Of a stretch of DNA of 64,000 nt, positions 47,497-58,864 are shown in pieces. The notes below the pieces were generated by a model. It saw only the letters and a program-made list of their open reading frames with translations. It ran no database searches and had not been told where the DNA came from. The stretch's first letter is position 1; each line of letters begins with the position of its first letter. The DNA is from Valencia hispanica (taxonomy: Eukaryota; Chordata; Actinopteri; Cyprinodontiformes; Valenciidae): positions 57,030,286-57,094,285 of the forward strand of contig OY747702.1 of the NCBI GenBank assembly GCA_963556495.2, written 5' to 3'. Both the position numbers and the translations under genes were made by a program.

Positions 47497-47655
47497 TTTG
47501 TGGCCGTAGTGGCGTTTATTTGAAACTGGAGAGTGTAAAAAGGGGGAGAGAAGTGGGGGATGGCATGCGGTCAAATGTGCAAGAGGACGGGACTTGATTT
47601 CGGACGACCGCGTCGAGGGCTGAGGCCTTTGTACACCAAGCGACGCCCCTTTAAA
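47497..47655 (-). mobile_element. tRNA-derived SINE, A box lost
   Basis: Same family as 28603-28768: minus strand ends TAAACGCCACTACGGCCACA and begins GGGGCGTCGCTTGG. About 25 bp that carry the A box in the other copy are missing, and the B box is mutated (AAATCAAGTCC). It is therefore unlikely to be transcribed by pol III. Confidence 0.75.
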
Positions 47656-47879
47656 GAGCATATTTAATTTTGCCTGCTTTCCTGGTACTAACGTTAAGTT
47701 TTTAGAATATCCTGGACATCAGCCCAATGGGAAAATGTATAGACAATGCTTAAAAGGAAAATGTATAGACGATGTAGTAAATTTAATCTATAAATTTGAC
47801 TTTTTGACTAAATTTGAAGTCCAGCTTATTGTAGAAACGTAACGTTAGCCTCCTTTATCCAGTCAAAAATTCCAACTCC

Positions 47880-48310
47880 CCCGCTCATCTGAAAGGATAT
47901 TGGATGTAGTGTTCAAGAACAACCATCGCAAGATTCACATTGCTATGGAGTAAAGAGGTTATGAGGAGAAATGAAGTGCCTGCTCCAGCATAAACCTCTT
48001 TAAGGTCGTTCATCATGCTGTGGGGCTATTGGACAAGGTGACTGGAATGAGGAAAGCTGAGCACTGCCTCCTGTATTTTCTGATTTACCTCAGATCAGCT
48101 TCCAGATGGTAAAACCTGAACACAACTGGGCGTTCGACTGGACGAATCAACATTTTAAATGGTTTTGAAAGGGATAAAACAGGTTAACTAAGCTCAAATA
48201 TCCAGCTAGAATCCATCTGGAAGCTAGTCGATGGCTACAGAAGTTTGTAGTCAAAATGTCCTATCCTAAGGACATTAACCAATATTAGTGGGGGTGTATG
48301 CACATTTTTG
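47880..48310 (+). mobile_element. Old Tc1/mariner-like relic
   Basis: 'TCATCATGCTGTGGGGCTAT' resembles the coding sequence for the S-I-M-L-W-G motif, and the end 'GGGGGTGTATGCACATTTTT' resembles a Sleeping Beauty-type right terminus. Everything between is decayed beyond a readable frame. Confidence 0.4.
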
Positions 48311-48459
48311 ATTTGGTAAATCTTTGATAACCGCTACAGTACGTCACACTAAATCACTCTGATTGTGAAAAACACTATCAGATCTGAGCCTGATGTATTG
48401 TCCCCGTTCCAGATCAAACCCAACTAGATAAACTTCAAGAGTTGATGTCTCTGTATTGT

Positions 48460-48481
48460 TATTCTTTTTTTTTTTTTTTTA
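48460..48481. repeat. Poly(T) run
   Basis: About 19 consecutive T. It could be the inverse of a retroposon A tail, but no body is recognisable beside it. Confidence 0.6.
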
Positions 48482-49019
48482 AACGTGTCCTGTTTGGCAG
48501 TGTGGAGCTCAGAATTGGTGTCTGAGTACCAAGTAGAAGCCCAACATTGCTATAGTACTCCACTTGATTTATGTGTGAAAAATCTTTATTATGAATTGTT
48601 GGGGTTTTTATTTCCTGATGTTATGGACACGGAGACGGAAAATTAAGGAAAAGAACGAAGGAAGATGAAGAAGAGAGGTAGGAAACAAAATGTCATAAGA
48701 GAGGGTGAGTTTAGAATACAAGAGAGGAAGGGGAACAAAGAAAACACAGGAAAACATTGAAGTCTGCCTCCATACCTACAGGACGGCAGAGAGAGGGGGA
48801 AAAACAAAACACGAAAAAGGAACATCGACAAAACCAACCAAACATTGTGAACTAAGAATTACACAACCACATCACACAAAAATAGATATAAAAATACAAC
48901 AACAATGTCACAGAAAAACTCATGGTACCGATTAATCAAGCTCTAGTAATGATAACCTCAGCCCAAGAATATATCCTTAAACACCAGAGACCCCACATCT
49001 ATGTGTGTGTGTTAGCATG

Positions 49020-49345
49020 CTGGTGTAAGGTTTCTCCATAAGAGTGTTCGATAGTTGGTGTGAGCAGGCATCAATCCGTCCCCCAGGAATCGATGTAGAC
49101 ATGAAGGAGATCGGAGCAAAGACGTCCAAAGGACCGCCAGAGCCCCAGGCGGACCGGGCGGGGCCGACCGCATCCCCCAAGAGAGGAGAAAAGGAGAACC
49201 CCAGGGGAACATCCAGCGGCCACTATGCAGGGGCCCGGGGGGCAGCAGTGACGAGCCCACGGGCTCCGCCGGCAACCGGCCACGCCGGGGCGGGCCGGTC
49301 GACGGACCGGGGGAGCCGGGGCCCAGGGGTATTGTTATTCTAAGG
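49020..49345. other. GC-rich block (about 49100-49330)
   Basis: Strikingly GC- and CpG-rich sequence (for example GGCCACGCCGGGGCGGGCCG) within an AT-rich locus. Three or more overlapping frames stay open only because of the base composition (G/P/R-rich translations). It may be part of a GC-rich interspersed repeat or a small CpG island; I see no promoter element or gene beside it. Confidence 0.5.
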
Positions 49346-51150
49346 ACATATTTCAAGGGGTCGACATTTGACACATTTAACCCTCTTAACTAACATCCTA
49401 TTGGTGCAGACGGGGGTTTTGTTTTTGTTTACGATCAAAAGCATTAATACTGAAAATCTGCCTCATGCTGAAAGCTATATTAAAAAAACATGGGATGGGG
49501 GACTTATTCATCACAAATGTTTGCTTTAACACAGTCATAAAAACCAAAACTATTATGTGTGGACTGGATCAGTTCTGCTTTCGAGAGGGTTAATAATAGT
49601 TTTTTTCCAGGATGAATCACATATTTGGTTGGTTTGAGTTTGCTACGCTAAAAAACTCAACAAACAATTTGAACTTTTTGTACAAGAGGATACAGTTAAG
49701 AGCAGCGACTCTGCTTTACACAGAGTGAACGCATTATTTATTATTCCACTGGGTTTCTGATCTGTAAAGATTTGTATCTTTTTGTAGAATTGGGGGGTTA
49801 TCATACATCTTGTGTGGATGCAGAGCTAAGACTGTGACCTTCTCTAAGACTCTGTTGGTTTGAAGAACAATATTTTGGATATAAGTTAGTTTCATACAAA
49901 GGGTTACCGTATAAAAACACATTTAAACCTAAGATCCTGCTGTAAAAAATGGGGAAAAGTGTTGGGTCAGTATATGAGAGAAATGGTGAAAGACCTTTTG
50001 TTTGTAAATCTCAACATCTAGTCAGAGCTTTGACATCTTTTAGATGTAATATGATTATTTATTACAATACTTTTATGTGAATGGTGCTTCCATCTTCTCT
50101 CATCCAAATCAGAATTATGCATATTTTTTCTTATTCTGTCTTATTAGTGCACTAGAGATAGTGCACCAATCCATAATATGTGTGGAAATCATTAACTGAG
50201 CCACAGATAAAAAAAATATCTGGTGGATTTGGCAGGACATTGAAAACCAAACCACCTAGTTTCTTTAAAAACCAAGAAATGCTTAATTTTCCACCTCCTG
50301 CCCTGAAGTCACAGGGAAAGGCTTCCACTTGGCAGCAGAAGAAAAGAAAAAGGAAGCATCAATCAACATCTTATGATTTCTTCAACAATTAATCTTCCTC
50401 TGCCTCCTTGCCTTTTATTCCTGTTGAATTTCTAATCAAGTTACTTTTTTTCTGCTTTGCTTCTTAACCAAGTATCCAAACTGCAGCACACATGCCGCAT
50501 TCAGGCGTATGACTGCAAACACATGTCACTTTTAGTCATTTGCTGAAGATGAGGTGTTTGTTTTATATTTATTTAAGGGCAGAAACAAAATATGGGTTGA
50601 TTATGCTATGCCAGGCTCTGGAGTGAATGATAACTACAGCAACATGTTTTTGGCACGCTTGCCTCTCTTTGGGTTTCTTGATAAACAATAATTGAAAACT
50701 ATAAGTCTACATGCCTGTTTCCAAGAGGATACTCTGCCTTAAAAACATGTCAACTTTATTTACACCATCCACTTAGGAGCCTGTCTTTGCCATTTAAGTC
50801 TGAGCATTTATGTCCCCCTTTCAGAATATTTCTTGAAGCAGTAGGTGTAGCAGAAAAAACAATTTTCCTTCCTGACAATAAATGCCACCTGCTGTGTGGA
50901 GCTGTGTTTACTATGTATCAGTTGGGGTGTTATTCAGTAGAGGCGATGTGAAGTGGATGTGAAAGCCTCAGCAGACTGTTTATCAGATCATCCCATGTTT
51001 TATGTGACAGTTCAATCATAGCAGATATTACATTAGTTATATCTTTTTGCGAGGGTAGTGAGACAGAGGAAATAAGCTGCCTATCTCAAATGTATTCAAA
51101 AAATAATAACAGCTGGAAAATGGCGAAAGTTCAGGCTGCTATCTGGATTC
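49346..51150. other. Unique non-coding sequence
   Basis: No gene or repeat recognised. Short frames have no domain features. Confidence 0.4.
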
Positions 51151-51159
51151 CTTGTAAAC

Positions 51160-51700
51160 ACAGTGATGGCAGATCTACCTTCAAGGCCTTCGTGTAAAAG
51201 TGACATGACAGGCACTGAGGATACAGACGTGTTGGTGGATTTCCTTCCTTACTTGCAGTTAAATGTGACTTTTAACTTTTTATCATTACCTCTTGAAACA
51301 GTTGGTATAATTCCAGTTCTAAAGAAGCCTGGTTCAGACCCTCTTCACCTAAACGATTTGTGGTTAAAAATGGTAAACCTGCACAGACTGTGCACCTGTG
51401 GCACTCAGAACAGGAACAGCCATGATCAACATCATAAACGATCCGCTTGTAGCGAACCCTGGGCTGGTCTTCGTGCTTTGGGATCTCTATTCTGCCTTTG
51501 GTACAATCTCATGATATATTTTATTCAACTGAAATTCCACATAGCATTAAATGGCTTAAATCAGTTTCAATGCTTTGATCACAAGCTTTACAAGTTGTCC
51601 TAGGTGTTCCCCAAGGCGTTGTCCTTTGCCCCCTTCTGCTTATTATCCATCTTCTACCTCCTGAGCAAATAAAATAAGGTGGTTTCAAGGTGGTTCTTCT
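51160..51700 (+). mobile_element. Decayed non-LTR reverse transcriptase
   Basis: The open stretch 51163-51603 contains VGIIPVLKKPGSDPLHLNDL, the N-terminal RT block of L2-like LINEs. Other pieces can be read with frameshifts: VLWDLYSAFGTIS-like motif A (near 51475) and VLGVPQGVVLCPLL (near 51600). The frame is broken by several indels and the catalytic YADD region is not found. Confidence 0.55.
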
Positions 51701-51773
51701 TACTTACTTTCCAGTCTCTTGATAACCTCACACACTTCATTAGTATGTTTTTAAAATGTTGGATTTTCTATTG

Positions 51774-51776
<3 letters not shown>

Positions 51777-51827
<51 letters not shown>

Positions 51828-51828
51828 A
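51777..51828. repeat. (ATT)n microsatellite
   Basis: About 17 ATT units. A similar TTA array at 36030-36084 is the tail of an L2 LINE; here it may mark the tail of the decayed LINE just upstream. Confidence 0.9.
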
Positions 51829-52589
51829 TAAAAACTAACATAACGCTGTCTAACCTACCATCCGTCATTGCATCTGAGGAGCAAGAGTCTTTTCCTATAC
51901 CAAAACAACTAAAAGGTTTGACTTATATTCGTTTCATGCAAATATATGTTTGAGATTATATTTAATTACAATCAAACAGAGATTCTGAGTACAATTTTTA
52001 AGAATCCCAAAAAACAAATAAAAGGAAAAAATCCAGTACTGAGCCAGATGTCAGGAGAATCAGTGCAGAAAATCACAACTGTTACTTTATCATGCAACCA
52101 ATTAAAAGCTCTTAAGCCAATATAAACACAGATGATCAGCCCATTTAAACAATAAAAAATGGTAAAAAAATGTACATCAAGAAATTCAACTCCCATTCAT
52201 TGGTCCCAGAGTATATCCGCTCTAAAATACATATATAAATAAAAGAAAATGTTTCAGTGTGCTGTATTTTCCAACTCCAGCCTAAGGTAAGGGTATTATT
52301 GCATTATGTTTTAGTTATCATGTCTCACACAGTCAGGTTTGAGAATGAATTTCTGCATTGGTGGCTGTCATTTCCAGCTGAATGCTTCACAGGAGCTTGA
52401 GGTAGAAATGATTTTCTTCTTCTCTGTCACATCCTGTTCCTTTTACAATACACCACCTTTTCTGCCAAATTCCTTTTACAGCAACCACCTGTCCAACAAC
52501 ACCAGCCTAAGTTCAGGGGTTTCACTGAATGACGCTGGCTGTCATAAAGTGTAAGTCGACGACAGCCATCAAATGCTTTTGCTGTTGTT
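51829..52589. other. No feature recognised
   Basis: Non-coding sequence with short frames on both strands and no repeat structure I can identify. Confidence 0.35.
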
Positions 52590-52594
52590 TTTTT

Positions 52595-52960
52595 TGGAAT
52601 ATTTTATTGATCTTCTGACCATTATGACACCCATGAATTTCCAAACTGCGAGACATCCTTCCATCCATTACCCATACAAGCTGTTGCTTATCACAGGGGA
52701 AAAGAGACACAAAGGACAGACAACCATGCACACTCATATCTAGGAACAAGTTAGAGAGACCAGTTACCCTTACAGTCATGACTTAGACTGTAGGAGTAAG
52801 CTGGAGCACCCGGAGAGAACCCACCCCTGCACGCGGACAACATGCAAACTCCATGAAGAAAAAACGCAGGCATGAAATTTTAACTCAAAACCTTCTTGCT
52901 GCAAGGCAACTGTGTTACCAGCTGTTCTATTGTGAAGTTGTCTGTGCCCACTGGAGGTCA
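52595..52960. repeat. Interspersed repeat with the 'CCCGGAGAGAACCCAC' signature
   Basis: Starts near 'TCCTTCCATCCATTACCCAT', then 'CTAGGAACAAGTTAGAGAGA', 'GAGCACCCGGAGAGAACCCA', 'ACATGCAAACTCCATG' and 'CTTGCTGCAAGGCAACTGTG'. This block order is a common teleost family, often found beside GGATG-type LINE tails. A second, shorter copy is at 58865-59092. The family name is not certain. Confidence 0.55.
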
Positions 52961-54076
52961 ATAAAAGATAGTTCTATTCGATTGTAATATTAAAGATTGA
53001 CCTATCCAACTCAGACTGGTGCAAATCATCCTTATTTTTTAAATGAAAACTCTGTTGCATTTTCCAAAAGATTTGTCTTGCTAAATCAATTAGATCCATT
53101 CTACTTTCAAATATGCCATCGACAAAGCTAACTAGTCTCATAAAATTTTTTTTAAATTTCACTATAAGCCCAACTAAAATGATTATCAGGCTTTTAGGCT
53201 TCTTAATATGAATCATGCAGCAGTGGCCTGAAGAGGCAGCTGGAGAGACTGAACCGGAACAAGGCTGCAGGTTCAGATGGTGTCAGCCCCAGAGTGCTGA
53301 AGGCCTGTGCAGAGCAGCTCTGTGGGATTCTGCAGCCCCTCTTCAACCTTAGCCTGAGCCAGGAGAAGGTCCCAGTGTTGTGGAAGACATCCAGCCTTCT
53401 TCCAGTACCAAAGAGAACTCACCCATCAGTCATCAATCACTATAGACCCGTTGCCCTGACATCCCACATCATGAAGGTCCTGGAGAGACTACTGTTGGCA
53501 CCCCTGAGTAAGCAAACAAGAACGTATCAGGACCCGCTGCAGTTTGCTTATCACTGTGGAGTTGGAGTTGAAGATGCCATCATCCACCTGCTTCAACCAA
53601 CCCACTGTCATCTGGACAAAGCAGGCAGCACTGTGAGGATCATGTTCTTTGATTTCTCCAGTGCATTTAACACAATTCAGCCTGATTTGCTTTGTCAGAA
53701 ACTCATGAAGACACAGGTGGAGCCCTCAACAATCGCCTGGATCAATGACTACCTGACCAACAGACCACAATTTGTGAGACTGAAGAATTGTGTGTCAAAC
53801 CAGGTGGTCAGCAGCACAGGAGCACCACAGAGGACCGTACTCTCACCATTCCTTTTCACTCTGTACACCTCAGACTTCCAGTACAAATCAGAGACCTGTC
53901 ATCTGCAGAAATACTCAGATGACTCTGCAATTGTCGGGTGTGTCAGAGATGGACAAGAAGCTGAATACAGGGAGCTGGTGGACCGCTTTGTGACATGGTG
54001 TGGAAACAATCGTCTTACTTTGAATGTGAACAAAACAAAAGGGATGATTGTAGATTTCAGAAGAAACAGGCTTAAC

Positions 54077-54885
54077 TAGGGCTGGGCAATATGGCCTAAA
54101 AATAAAATCTCAGATTTTTTCACACCAAATCCGATTTCCGATTTTTATCGGCTTTTTTCTTTCTCCCTTTAGTGTCTTAAACAGAAATAACAAATGACAG
54201 AATCAATTTTTTTGAAACTCTTAATTTAATATCTCCTTTGGGAGTCTACATGAATTCAAAGTTGTGTGCAAAGTTGGTAGCACATACCTGGCGACTAAAG
54301 TTTTCAGTAGGTAAATAAAGCCAGGCTTCTCCACTGTATAAACATGCACCATATCTTTGGCAATATAAATTGTAATGGCATCTATGATTGCTTTCCACTA
54401 GACACCCGTCTTATCGTAAGGGACACAGTGTGAAAATGATTCCCCTATGGTGGCTTGTCTTTTGGCGGTGTTTTGTGAGCTGCTGCTTGCTTGAGCATCT
54501 CGTAGAGAGCAGCACTTCTCCCACTCAACGGAGTGCCTCTGTTTCAGGTGTTGAAACAAATTCGTAGTAGTCCCACCTTTGGTAGCAACAGCCTTCAAAC
54601 AGATTTTGCAACGTGCCGTTTGTTGCTCCAAGTCTGAAGTCGCAAAACCGAACCAGTTCCATATAATTGAAGAAACTGTCCCTTTTTTGGGAAAAGGCTC
54701 CTCTTTGCTAGGTACCATTTTGACGTCTACGCGTTCCGAGAGACTGACTGGCTGATCTTGCTCCAAACTACGGAAGCCCAAGTGAGCAGTGGGAGGGAGT
54801 GGTAAATTTCGATTTTCCCAAAAATAAATCTTCTTAAATGGCAAATTCGAATTAATCGATAAAATAGATTTATCGCCTAGCCCTA
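54077..54885 (-). mobile_element. hAT element, 809 bp, with BED-finger remnant
   Basis: Ends TAGGGCTGGGCAAT (54077) and GCCTAGCCCTA (54885) in inverted orientation, flanked by a perfect 8-bp target duplication GGCTTAAC (54069-54076 and 54886-54893). Subterminal parts are AT-rich with ATCGAT/CGATTT words. It carries only the N-terminal part of a ZBED-type hAT transposase, so it is a deletion derivative. Confidence 0.92.
54260..54718 (-). pseudogene. hAT transposase N-terminus with BED zinc finger
   Basis: From a Met at 54718 (MVPSKEEPFPKKG) the frame runs 106 codons to a stop at 54398. It contains a BED-type zinc finger: C-x2-C in ARCKICLKAV, then H-x4-H in NLFQHLKQRH; BED fingers bind DNA in hAT transposases and in domesticated ZBED proteins. 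Past the stop the same frame continues with recognisable transposase sequence (DAITIYIAKDMV, TVEKPGF) to about 54260. The RNase H-like catalytic domain and the C-terminal dimerisation domain are absent. Not functional as a transposase; a short BED protein is conceivable but there is no evidence that it is made. Confidence 0.75.
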
Positions 54886-55462
54886 GGCTTAACTCAAACA
54901 CTGTTTGCATCATGGGAGAAGAAGTGGAGGTGGTTGAGGAGTATAAATACGTCAGAGTTCACCTGGACAACAGACTGGACTGGAGTCTCAACAGTGAAAC
55001 TGTCTACACGAAGGGACAGAGCAGACTGTACTTCTTGAGGAAGATGCTACAAACCTTCTACAAGTCTGTTGTGGAGAGTCTGTTCAACCATCATCAATTT
55101 AGGGTAGCAGTATCAGATCCAGGGACTTAAAAAGGCTAAACATCCTGATAAAGAAGACTGGTTCTGTTCTGGGGGCAACTGTGGAACATCTGGAGATGAT
55201 GATGCAAACAAGAATTCGTCATAAAATGAAGTAAATTATGGAAAACCCTGAGCATCTACTTCATGAGACTATTCTACAACAACAGAGTGTCTTCAGTCAG
55301 AGGCTTCTTCAGTTTCGCTGCAACACAGACTGCTACAGAAGATCTTTCCTGCCCACAGCCATCACCATCTACAATGACACCTTGATGTATAAAATAGTAT
55401 GAGCTACAACAACACTTAATTTCCCTCTGGGATCAATAAAGTATTATTGAATTGAATTGAAC

Positions 55463-55834
55463 CGCTGCGCCATATTTGGTGCTAATGACGAGATCCAGTC
55501 AGAGCTAAACACCTCGCTCTGCACCAGTGTGAAGGTGATTCTGACACCTTAGAGCGGAAATGTTCACAAGTCATTTTTCCTAAGATAAGTCTCAAGTCCT
55601 TAACGGGCAACACCAAGTTAGCATGTATGTCCAAGTTAGGTTTCAAGTCTCTTTTGAAATCTCTAAAACCCTAACCCTACTTTGCATAAAAAAACGACAT
55701 TAGAATTTAATATCAATGTTTTAAGAACATTTAATTTTCCATGTTAAAACACTTTTATTTAATTTTACCTGCTGATAATTATTGTTTTGAAAATAATATG
55801 GAAGAACACATATCTAGCTAATTATACAAGATGG
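55463..55834. other. Unassigned, partly repetitive sequence
   Basis: Contains repeated AAGTCTCAAGTC / CAAGTTAG words (about 55565-55650), reminiscent of a simple MITE type. No gene seen. Confidence 0.35.
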
Positions 55835-55836
55835 TA

Positions 55837-57459
55837 CACTCAACAAAAATATAAACGCAACACCTTTGTTTCTGCTCCCATTTTTCATGAGATGGACTTA
55901 AAGATCTAAAATTCATTCCAGATACATATTACCATTTCTCTCAAACATTGTTCACAAATCAGTCTAAATGTGTGATAGTGAGCACTTCTGCTTTCCTGAG
56001 ATAATCCATCCCACCTCAGAGGTGTGCCACATCAAGATGCTGATCTGACATCATGATTAGTGCACAGGTGTACCTTATACTGCCCACAATAAAAGGCCAC
56101 CCTGGAATGTGCAGTTTTCTGCTTTATTGGGGGTCTGGGGACTCAGAACCGGTCAGTATCTGGTGTGACCACCATTTGCCTCATGCAGTGCAACACATCT
56201 TCTTCGCATTGAGTTTATCAGATTGTCAATTGTGGCCTGTGGAATGTTGGTCCACTCCTCTTCAATGGCTGTGCGAAGTTGTTGGATATTAGTGGGAACT
56301 GGTACACGCTGTCGTATACGCCGGTCAAGCACATCCCAAACATGCTCAATGGGTGACATGTCCGGTGATTTTACTGGCCATGCAAGAACTGGGACATTTT
56401 TAGCTTCCAAGAATTGTGTACAGATCCTTGCAACATGGGGCCGTGCATTATCTTGCTGAAACATGAGGTGATGTTCATGGATGTATGGCACAACAATGGG
56501 CCTCAGGATCTCATCACGGCATCTCTGTGCATTCAAAATGCCATCAATAAAATGCACCTGTGTTCTTCATCCATAACAGATGCCTGCCCAACCCCACCAC
56601 CACCATGGGCCACTCGATCCACAACATTGACATCAGCAAAGCGCTCACCCACACGACGCCACACACTCTGTCTGCCATCTGCCCTGAACAATGTAAACCG
56701 AGATTCATCCATGAAGAGAACACCTCTCCAACGTGCCAGACGCCATCGAATGTGAGCATTTGCCCACTCAAGTCTGTTACGGCGACGAGCTGGAGTCAGG
56801 TCAAGACCCCGATGAGGACGACGAGCATGCAGTTGAGCTTCCCTGAGACGGTTTCTGACAGTTTGTGCAGAAATTGTTTGGTTATGCAAACCAATTGTTT
56901 CAGCAGCTGTCTGAGTGGCTGGTCTCAGACGATCTTGGAGGTGAACCTGCTGGATGTGGAGGTCCTGGGCTGGTGTGGTTACACGTGGTCTGCGGTTGTG
57001 AGGCCGGTTGGATGTACTGCCATATTCTCTGAAACGCCTTTGGAGACGGCTTATGGTGGAGAAATGAACATTCAATGCACGAGCAACAGATCTGGTTGAC
57101 ACTCCTGCTGTCAGCATGCCAATTGAACGCTCCCTCAATGCTTGTGGCATCTGTGGCATTTTGCTGTGAGACAAAACTGCACATTCCAGGGTGGCCTTTT
57201 ATTGTGGGCAGTATAAGGTACACCTGTGCACTAATCATGATGTCAGATCAGCATCTTGATGTGGCACACCTGTGAGGTGGGATGGATTATCTCAGCAAAG
57301 CAGAAGTGCTAACTATCACACATTTAGACTGATTTGTGAACAATGTTTGAGAGAAATGGTAATATTGTGTATCTGGAATGAATTTTAGATCTTTAAGTCC
57401 ATCTCATGAAAAATGGGAGCAGAAACAAAAGTGTTTTGCGTTTATATTTTTGTTGAGTG
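55837..57459 (-). mobile_element. Tc1-like transposon with about 285-bp inverted repeats
   Basis: 1623 bp between TA dinucleotides (55835-55836 and 57460-57461). Ends are CACTCAACAAAAATATAAAC and its inverse. The terminal inverted repeats run from 55837 to about 56120 and from about 57172 to 57459. They differ by eye at only a handful of positions and include the whole leader up to the transposase start. The transposase inside has one frameshift. Confidence 0.95.
56153..57174 (-). pseudogene. Tc1 transposase with a short deletion and frameshift
   Basis: The N-terminal frame 56533-57174 (213 aa; likely start at MPQMPQALRERS, near 57159) has two HTH domains (STRSVARALNVHFSTISRLQ) and the first catalytic Asp in FMDESRFTLF. 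It reads to AHGGGGV and then runs out of frame, where about 7 bases of the usual G-V-M-V-W codons are missing (near 56600). The C-terminal frame 56153-56557 has the second Asp in QQDNARPHVA and the Glu in SPIEHVWD and ends with the family GGHTRY. All three DDE residues are thus encoded. Family: a Tc1-like subgroup distinct from the 28.95 kb copy. Confidence 0.93.
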
Positions 57460-57461
57460 TA

Positions 57462-58860
57462 TTTATATCTGAGTAACAATACAAGAACTATGTCAAAAGG
57501 CATCTTTAATGTTCTTTAAAAGAGCAGAAAAACATTTTCTGAGGTTATACAGTAAATTTGGTTATCCTCTCATGTTTCCAAATAACTAGCAAGTGTTTTA
57601 ATGTACTAGATCAAGGAAAGAAGAGGGTTTTGGAGTCATGTGACACAAGACATAGACTGAGGAGAACAGACTCAGCGGCTCTAATTTATTGCTAAGGCGA
57701 AGCTAATTCAACTAGCTTAAATATGGTAAATATTTGTGTGTGTGGGGGTTGTTCAAACTTAGGTTAAAGAACGAGGGTAAAGAACGTCATGAACGGGGAG
57801 CCACAATTGCGACTCCTTCTTGCAGCAGCAGAAACTCTGGAGCTTCACGCCCGCCAGCTGCTCATAAACTGGAATTAGCCAGAGTAAGTGTTAAGTTTTA
57901 ATGAACATTTAATGACAAAATACTTTAAATGGTAAAATGTATTTGTATAAATTATGAAAATAAGTTCTATATTTAGCTATGTTTAATCCAGTTGTGTGCA
58001 GCTACTTGGGAGATTAACAGATGGATTTGAATATCGAAATAAGGTGGTATTAGAAAACAAATAATGTTTCTCTGTAATCTAGGAGCTGATCAAATCAATC
58101 ACATGAGAGCTCAAGTGTGAAGAGAGCCAGCATGTTTTACAGTATGTTCTAAATTTTAGGAGTCTGGAAAATTATGCAACTTCTGACAAAATGTAACATT
58201 AGGTATTACTGTAATGACTCTAACATAGCATCGGTTTGATTTTGTTATGAAATGACCCAAAGTCATTTATTATAGGGTTCAGATTAAAAGCCATCCAAGT
58301 GGCCTTGATTATGGAGCTGTAACAAACTTGAAAGGGTTGTTATGAACCATAAACAGCTCACAGTTAATAATGTCCGGGGTGACTCACCCTTAATCAAGAG
58401 AATATGCACATCTCTGTCAAAGCTGCGATCCGTGGCTGAAAAGTCCAAACGGTTTATCTGCCAAGCTGAGGGAGGAGCAACATGAGAACTACCACTGCAT
58501 GTGATCAGGGAACCTGTCCTTTCCCTCGTAACCTGTCCCTTTAAAAAACATTTCTAAACCAGGTTTAAGCCTCTAAACTAGTTAATTCATTGTGTCGAGA
58601 AGAATGAAAAGTAACTTGAGTGAGTTTTTCATTGATATGAGTTGATGAGACGTGTTGTGAGATGGTGAATCACCAAATGGACCAGTGCCCAGACCGGGAG
58701 AGTAGTACAACTGGCCCACACATTTTCAGACATTACAGCCACTTATTCACATGAATAACGCTAAACAAACAAAAAAAATATATTATTAGATAATCACAGC
58801 AATATGCAAATGCATCATGAAACATTTATTCTGCTGTGCTAACTGCGCTACGGTTAATCA
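57462..58860. other. Unique non-coding sequence
   Basis: No gene or repeat structure recognised. The stretch 58260-58520 is repeat-free and less AT-rich. Confidence 0.4.
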
Positions 58861-58864
58861 ACAA

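Larger units (their letters stand above)
53218..55130 (+). pseudogene. Rex1 reverse transcriptase, interrupted
   Basis: The first part (open from 53294 to the hAT junction; 261 codons) has VLKACAEQLCGILQPLFNLS, NHYRPVALTSHIMKVLERLL, the motif A Asp in FDFSSAFNTIQPDLL, and the catalytic box as YSDD (QKYSDDSAIVG), an A-to-S change that keeps both aspartates. The usual PQG of motif B is PQR. The second part (54912-55130) continues with VEEYKYVRVHLDNRLDWS and SRLYFLRKMLQTF, the Rex1 C-terminus. The frame matches across the 8-bp target duplication, so the gene was intact here when the hAT element landed. It ends at a stop near 55130, shorter than expected. Confidence 0.85.
53215..55462 (+). mobile_element. 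Rex1-type LINE, 5' truncated, split by a hAT element
   Basis: Plus-strand RT sequence runs from 53215 to 54076 and resumes at 54894 after an 809-bp insertion. Then come the C-terminal part, decayed coding sequence and a 3'UTR ending 'CTCTGGGATCAATAAAGTAT' and TTGAATTGAATTGAA (about 55462). It lacks the endonuclease, so it is 5' truncated. The pre-insertion reading frame is continuous across the insertion site. Confidence 0.85.

Noticed and set aside
49012..49374. Four overlapping G/P/R-rich frames on both strands
   Set aside because: High GC removes stop codons in all phases; there is no domain and no splice or start context that favours one frame.
56560..57099. 179-codon plus frame opposite the Tc1 transposase
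   Set aside because: Antisense of the transposase gene in the 55.84 kb element; no independent evidence.
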